Of a stretch of DNA of 64,000 nucleotides, positions 60,706-64,000 are shown piece by piece. The stretch is from Gordonia jacobaea (GTDB taxonomy: Bacteria > Actinomycetota > Actinomycetes > Mycobacteriales > Mycobacteriaceae). Below the pieces are notes generated by a model. That model saw only the letters and a program-made list of their open reading frames with translations. It was not told the origin of the DNA and searched no databases. A program made the position numbers and the translations under genes. The stretch's first letter is position 1; each line of letters starts with the position of its first letter. The DNA lies in NCBI RefSeq assembly GCF_001186365.1, contig NZ_LDTZ01000020.1, forward strand, positions 1 through 64,000, read 5' to 3'.

Positions 60706-61542
60706 TCAGAACTCCTCTTCGACGTCTGAGTCGCGGGCCGCCTTCTCGCCACGGTCGAGCGTTGCCAGTTCTGCCAGGTCGGCGGCGTCGAAGGAGAAGT
60801 CGAAGAGGTCGGCGTTCTCGAGTTGCCGACCGCGATGCGACGACTTGGGTACCACCGAGATGCCCTGCTGCACCGACCAGCGCAGCGCGATCTGCGTCGG
60901 CGACTTGCCGTACTTGCGTGCGAGTCTGATGATCACGGCGTCGCCGAGCATGCCTTCCTTGCGGCCCGTCGGGTGCCACGCCTGCGCGACGATTCCACGC
61001 TCGGACATGAACTCGCGCAACTCATCTCGTGCGAGTGCAGGTGAGCACTGGATCTGGTTGACCTGCGGCCAGACGCCCGTTTCGTCGTAGAGCATCTGCA
61101 GTTGATGCGCCTTGAAGTTCGACACACCTGGCACGGTGATGAACCCCTCGTCCGCGAGGGTCAGCAGCGCCTTCCAGGAGTCGACGGTTCGACCGAGGCT
61201 CGGGCAAGGCCAATGAATCAGGTAGATGTCGATGTGCGCGACACCGAGCCGTCGAGCGCTCTCCTTGGCCGCGTTGATCGCCTCGTCGAATCCCTGGTCG
61301 CCACCGCCGAGTTTGGTCTGCACGGCGACCTCGTCGCGCGCGACGCCCGATTCACGCAACCCCATCCCGACGCTGAGTTCGTTGGAGTACCTCGACGCGG
61401 TGTCGAGCAGGCGATATCCGGACCGGAGTGCGTCGGACACGGCATCGACGCAGGGCATGCCGAGCATGTCGTAGGTTCCGAGGCCGACGAGAGGTAACCG
61501 GAATCCAGACGAGAGTTCGACCGAGGGGATGTCCACGTCCAC
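60706..61542 (-). CDS. Aldo/keto reductase
   Basis: A 278-residue NADPH-dependent AKR. The catalytic tetrad is visible: Asp and Tyr in LLDTASRYSNE, Lys in VQTKLGG and His in LIHWPCP. The cofactor site is SVVPKSSHRGR (K-S/R pattern). GTG 61542 is chosen; the upstream frame is not convincing. Substrate unknown. It precedes gtrA in the same direction by 35 bp. Confidence 0.92.
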   Translation of the reverse strand: MDVDIPSVELSSGFRLPLVGLGTYDMLGMPCVDAVSDALRSGYRLLDTASRYSNELSVGMGLRESGVARDEVAVQTKLGGGDQGFDEAINAAKESARRLGVAHIDIYLIHWPCPSLGRTVDSWKALLTLADEGFITVPGVSNFKAHQLQMLYDETGVWPQVNQIQCSPALARDELREFMSERGIVAQAWHPTGRKEGMLGDAVIIRLARKYGKSPTQIALRWSVQQGISVVPKSSHRGRQLENADLFDFSFDAADLAELATLDRGEKAARDSDVEEEF

Positions 61543-61703
61543 AAGGATATGGTCGCGACGACCGATCGTGCCCGGTGAACAACCCCCGTCGTTGACGCAT
61601 CGTGACCATGACGTATCCGAAGTGCCCGACCCGACACCGCGTAGCGACCGGTCGGGTACCTCGACCCTCGACAACACGTCACGACGGTGGTCATGCTCGA
61701 TGC

Positions 61704-63374
61704 ATGGAACGCTTCGACGACATCATCATCGGCGCGGGTCACAACGGACTGACGGCTGCCGCGTACCTCGCGCGTGCGGGACGTCGAGTGCTGGTGCTCG
61801 AGCGTGCAGACCACGTCGGCGGTGCCACCGTCTCCGCGACGCCGTTTCCCGGTGTGCCCGCACATCTTTCGCGTTACTCGTATCTGGTGTCGTTGCTGCC
61901 GCGCGAGATCATCACCGACCTGGACCTGGACATTTCGCTGATTCGACGCCGCTACTCGTCGTACACGCCCATGCCCACCGACCCCACTCGTGGCCTGCTC
62001 GTCGACAACGCAGACGAGTCTGCGACCGCCGAATCGTTTCGACGCATCACCGGCGACGACACGGAGTTCGCGTCGTGGCAATGGTTTTACGGCCGGATGG
62101 GTGAAATCGCACGTCGCGTCTTCCCGACGCTGATCGAACCGCTGCGCAGCCGCGAGGAACTGCGAGACCTGGTAGCAGGCGCGACGCGTCCTGCCGGCCT
62201 CGACACCTCACTCGCCGAACTCTGGGAGATGCTCACCGAACGTCCACTCGGCGAACTCATCGAGCGCTACTTTGCCGACGACGTGGTGCGCGGTGTCGTC
62301 GCCACCGACGCGCTGATCGGCACCTTTGCCGACCTCCACGACGCCCGACTGCGCCAGAACATCTGCTTCCTCTACCACCTGATCGGTGGCGGCACCGGCG
62401 ACTGGGACGTCCCGGTCGGCGGGATGGGCGCCGTGTCGGGCGCACTCTACGAGGCCGCCGTCGCCGCGGGCGCACGCATCGTGACCGGCGCGCGGATCAC
62501 GGGCATCGACCCGGCCGATGGCACTGTCGAGTACGCGCGCTCCGCGCAGGCCGCGAGCAGCCCGTCCCCGCTGGTCGAGCCGGCCGATCCGGCCGCGAGC
62601 CGCTCCTCCCCGCTGGTCGAGCCGGCCGCGAGCGCAGCGAGCAGCCGAGTCGAGACCACCCTCCGCGCCTCGATGCTCTACGTCGCGTGTGCGCCGCAGT
62701 CGATCAACGACTGCCTCGATGTTCCGCTCGACGTCGAATCCGACACCGCCGGAGCACAATTGAAGATCAACATGCTGCTCAATCGGTTGCCGGCGCTACG
62801 TGATGGATCAGTGCTCCCCGACGCGGCGTTCTCCGGGACGTTCCACATCAACGAGTCATACGGCCAACTGCATGCGGCGTGGCAGCAGGCGAGCATCGAC
62901 AAGGTCCCGAGCGTCCCGCCGTGTGAAATCTACTGTCACACACTGTCCGACAGGTCAATTCTCGGACCAGAGCTCGCCGGATGCCACACGCTGACGCTCT
63001 TCGGACTCCAGATGCCTCCGGCGGTTTTCGACGCGCCGTCGGCAACCAGCAGGGCCGTCGAAGCCACTCTGGACTCGTTGAATTCTGTTCTTGCAGAACC
63101 CATTCAGTCTGTGATCTGCACCGACGCCCACGGCAATCCATGTCTCGAGGCCAAGACGCCGCAGGATCTCGAGGCCGCACTCGGGCTGCCCGGCGGCAAC
63201 ATCTTCCATCGGAGCCTGCAGTGGCCGTGGGCGCCAGACCGGGACGCCGTCGGGCAATGGGGTGTCGAGACGCGGCACCCCCGCATGTTGCTTGCTGGTG
63301 CGGCGGCGCGTCGTGGCGGTGGTGTCAGTGGCATACCCGGACACAACGCGGCGGCGTTGGTGCTCGAAGGCTGA
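61704..63374 (+). CDS. FAD-dependent oxidoreductase with in-frame repeat insert
   Basis: A 556-residue phytoene-desaturase-like enzyme. FAD motif [26 protein letters not shown] at residues 7-32, and the closing [13 protein letters not shown] second FAD site. About residues 283-320 (62551-62660) are low-complexity Ser/Pro/Ala sequence that at the DNA level matches the intergenic 19-bp repeat family (GCTGGTCGAGCCGGCC twice, then GCGAGCGCAGCGAGCAGCC). Removing it would leave a normal family length. Function unknown; divergent from the aldo/keto reductase. Confidence 0.85.
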   Translation: MERFDDIIIGAGHNGLTAAAYLARAGRRVLVLERADHVGGATVSATPFPGVPAHLSRYSYLVSLLPREIITDLDLDISLIRRRYSSYTPMPTDPTRGLLVDNADESATAESFRRITGDDTEFASWQWFYGRMGEIARRVFPTLIEPLRSREELRDLVAGATRPAGLDTSLAELWEMLTERPLGELIERYFADDVVRGVVATDALIGTFADLHDARLRQNICFLYHLIGGGTGDWDVPVGGMGAVSGALYEAAVAAGARIVTGARITGIDPADGTVEYARSAQAASSPSPLVEPADPAASRSSPLVEPAASAASSRVETTLRASMLYVACAPQSINDCLDVPLDVESDTAGAQLKINMLLNRLPALRDGSVLPDAAFSGTFHINESYGQLHAAWQQASIDKVPSVPPCEIYCHTLSDRSILGPELAGCHTLTLFGLQMPPAVFDAPSATSRAVEATLDSLNSVLAEPIQSVICTDAHGNPCLEAKTPQDLEAALGLPGGNIFHRSLQWPWAPDRDAVGQWGVETRHPRMLLAGAAARRGGGVSGIPGHNAAALVLEG

Positions 63375-63419
63375 CAAGCTGCGTCGGGCGTATCTGCCGT
63401 CGCGGTAAGATCCCTAACG

Positions 63420-64000
63420 ATGTCTACTGAAGAGCTCCTGCCGATCACCACGCGCACGCTGGCCGGATGGTCACGTACCACCCCGATCACCGGGCATGTC
63501 CTGTCGACGCCATACCCCGAGGTCATCGCCGATGCGGTGGCTCGGGTCGCCGACGACAACGCGGACAAACCGGACTACCTCAAGCGTGGGGTCATCGCCC
63601 GTGGACTTGGCCGCTCGTACAACGAGTCGGCGCAGAATTCCGGTGGCCTGACCGTCGACATGACGCCGCTGACCAGGATCTATTCGCTCGACGAAGAGAC
63701 CGGCATCGTCGACGTCGACGCAGGCCTCTCGATCGACCACCTGATGAAGGTCGTCGTGCCCCGCGGCTTCTGGGTGCCGGTGATGCCCGGTACGCGACAG
63801 GTCACGATCGGTGGCGCAATCGCGCACGACATCCACGGCAAGAACCACCACGCGACCGGCGCGTTCGGCGATCACGTCACCGAGATGCAACTGCTTGTTG
63901 CAGACGGTCGGATTCTCACCCTGACTCCCGACGGCTCGCCCGACGACCCCGACGGCTCGCTGTTCTGGTGCACGGTGGCGGGTATCGGCCTCACGGGCAT
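63420..64000 (+). CDS. dprE1: Decaprenylphosphoryl-ribose oxidase DprE1 (N-terminal part)
   Basis: The first 193 residues of DprE1, which with DprE2 epimerises decaprenyl-phosphoryl-ribose to -arabinose, the sole arabinose donor for the cell wall. Visible: RGLGRSYN (FAD pyrophosphate loop) and [19 protein letters not shown] with the histidine equivalent to the flavin-contact His (residue 139). The active-site cysteine targeted by benzothiazinones lies beyond the window. Confidence 0.96.
   Translation, partial: MSTEELLPITTRTLAGWSRTTPITGHVLSTPYPEVIADAVARVADDNADKPDYLKRGVIARGLGRSYNESAQNSGGLTVDMTPLTRIYSLDEETGIVDVDAGLSIDHLMKVVVPRGFWVPVMPGTRQVTIGGAIAHDIHGKNHHATGAFGDHVTEMQLLVADGRILTLTPDGSPDDPDGSLFWCTVAGIGLTG

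Noticed and set aside
60162..60752. Long N-terminal part of the FAD oxidoreductase frame
   Set aside because: It is Arg-rich shadow sequence of gtrA; the FAD motif starts right after ATG 60161.

Overview
The window is high-GC DNA from a mycolic-acid-containing actinobacterium (order Mycobacteriales). Gene content and order recall the Mycobacterium tuberculosis Rv3722c-Rv3790 stretch, and the repeat-filled intergenic style suggests a Gordonia- or Williamsia-like genus. The strongest lineage markers are a mycolyltransferase, the arabinogalactan genes (Wzm/Wzt galactan exporter, GlfT1, GlfT2, GtrA, start of DprE1), the bacterial proteasome activator Bpa with its C-terminal GQYL, and an F420-type oxidoreductase. 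The genus assignment is inference.

Layout. 1-19.9 kb is core chromosome: AspT-like aminotransferase, SRP RNA, tRNA-Ser(GGA), the ligase C / LigD-polymerase repair pair, GluQ-RS, two CNNM/CBS membrane proteins, a PucR-type regulator, tgt, a TipA-like MerR regulator, and divergent murF/ddl. 19.98-30.0 kb is a 9,984-bp integrated element in the 3' end of tRNA-Ser(CGA). It carries an integrase, XRE repressor, excisionase-like HTH protein, an overlapping minus-strand operon (RepA-like ATPase, DUF2742-like protein, WhiB, small proteins), HK97-type capsid and cement proteins, and a GNAT toxin-like acetyltransferase. I see no portal, terminase, tail or lysis genes. It resembles the phiRv1/phiRv2 class or a capsid-forming phage satellite rather than a full prophage. 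It also contains an odd array of a conserved ~27-nt repeat alternating with non-identical palindromes.

30.1-50.4 kb is core again: CsbD and a repeat protein, a TetR/oxidoreductase pair with twin operators, TadA and its partner, TyrA, an MmpS-like protein, AqpZ, tRNA-Arg(ACG), tRNA-Ser(GCT), an aromatic aminotransferase, mycolyltransferase, acyltransferase, CorA, an ArsR/SRPBCC pair, tRNA-Ser(TGA), Qor, MarR and a desulfurase-like protein. 50.5-64 kb is the envelope cluster: bpa, wzm, wzt, glfT1, an LLM oxidoreductase, a GT-C glycosyltransferase, glfT2, an FAD oxidoreductase, gtrA, an aldo/keto reductase, a second FAD oxidoreductase and the start of dprE1. GlfT1 and GlfT2 build galactan, Wzm/Wzt export it, and GtrA/DprE1 belong to decaprenyl-phosphoryl-arabinose supply.

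Two families of short tandem intergenic repeats recur: a 19-bp family (6.84-7.15 kb, 45.3-45.6 kb, and inside an FAD oxidoreductase gene) and a 21-bp family built on GCGCCCAGTCGAC at four gene ends. In two cases the 21-bp units contain the neighbouring gene's stop codon, and in one case they remove it.
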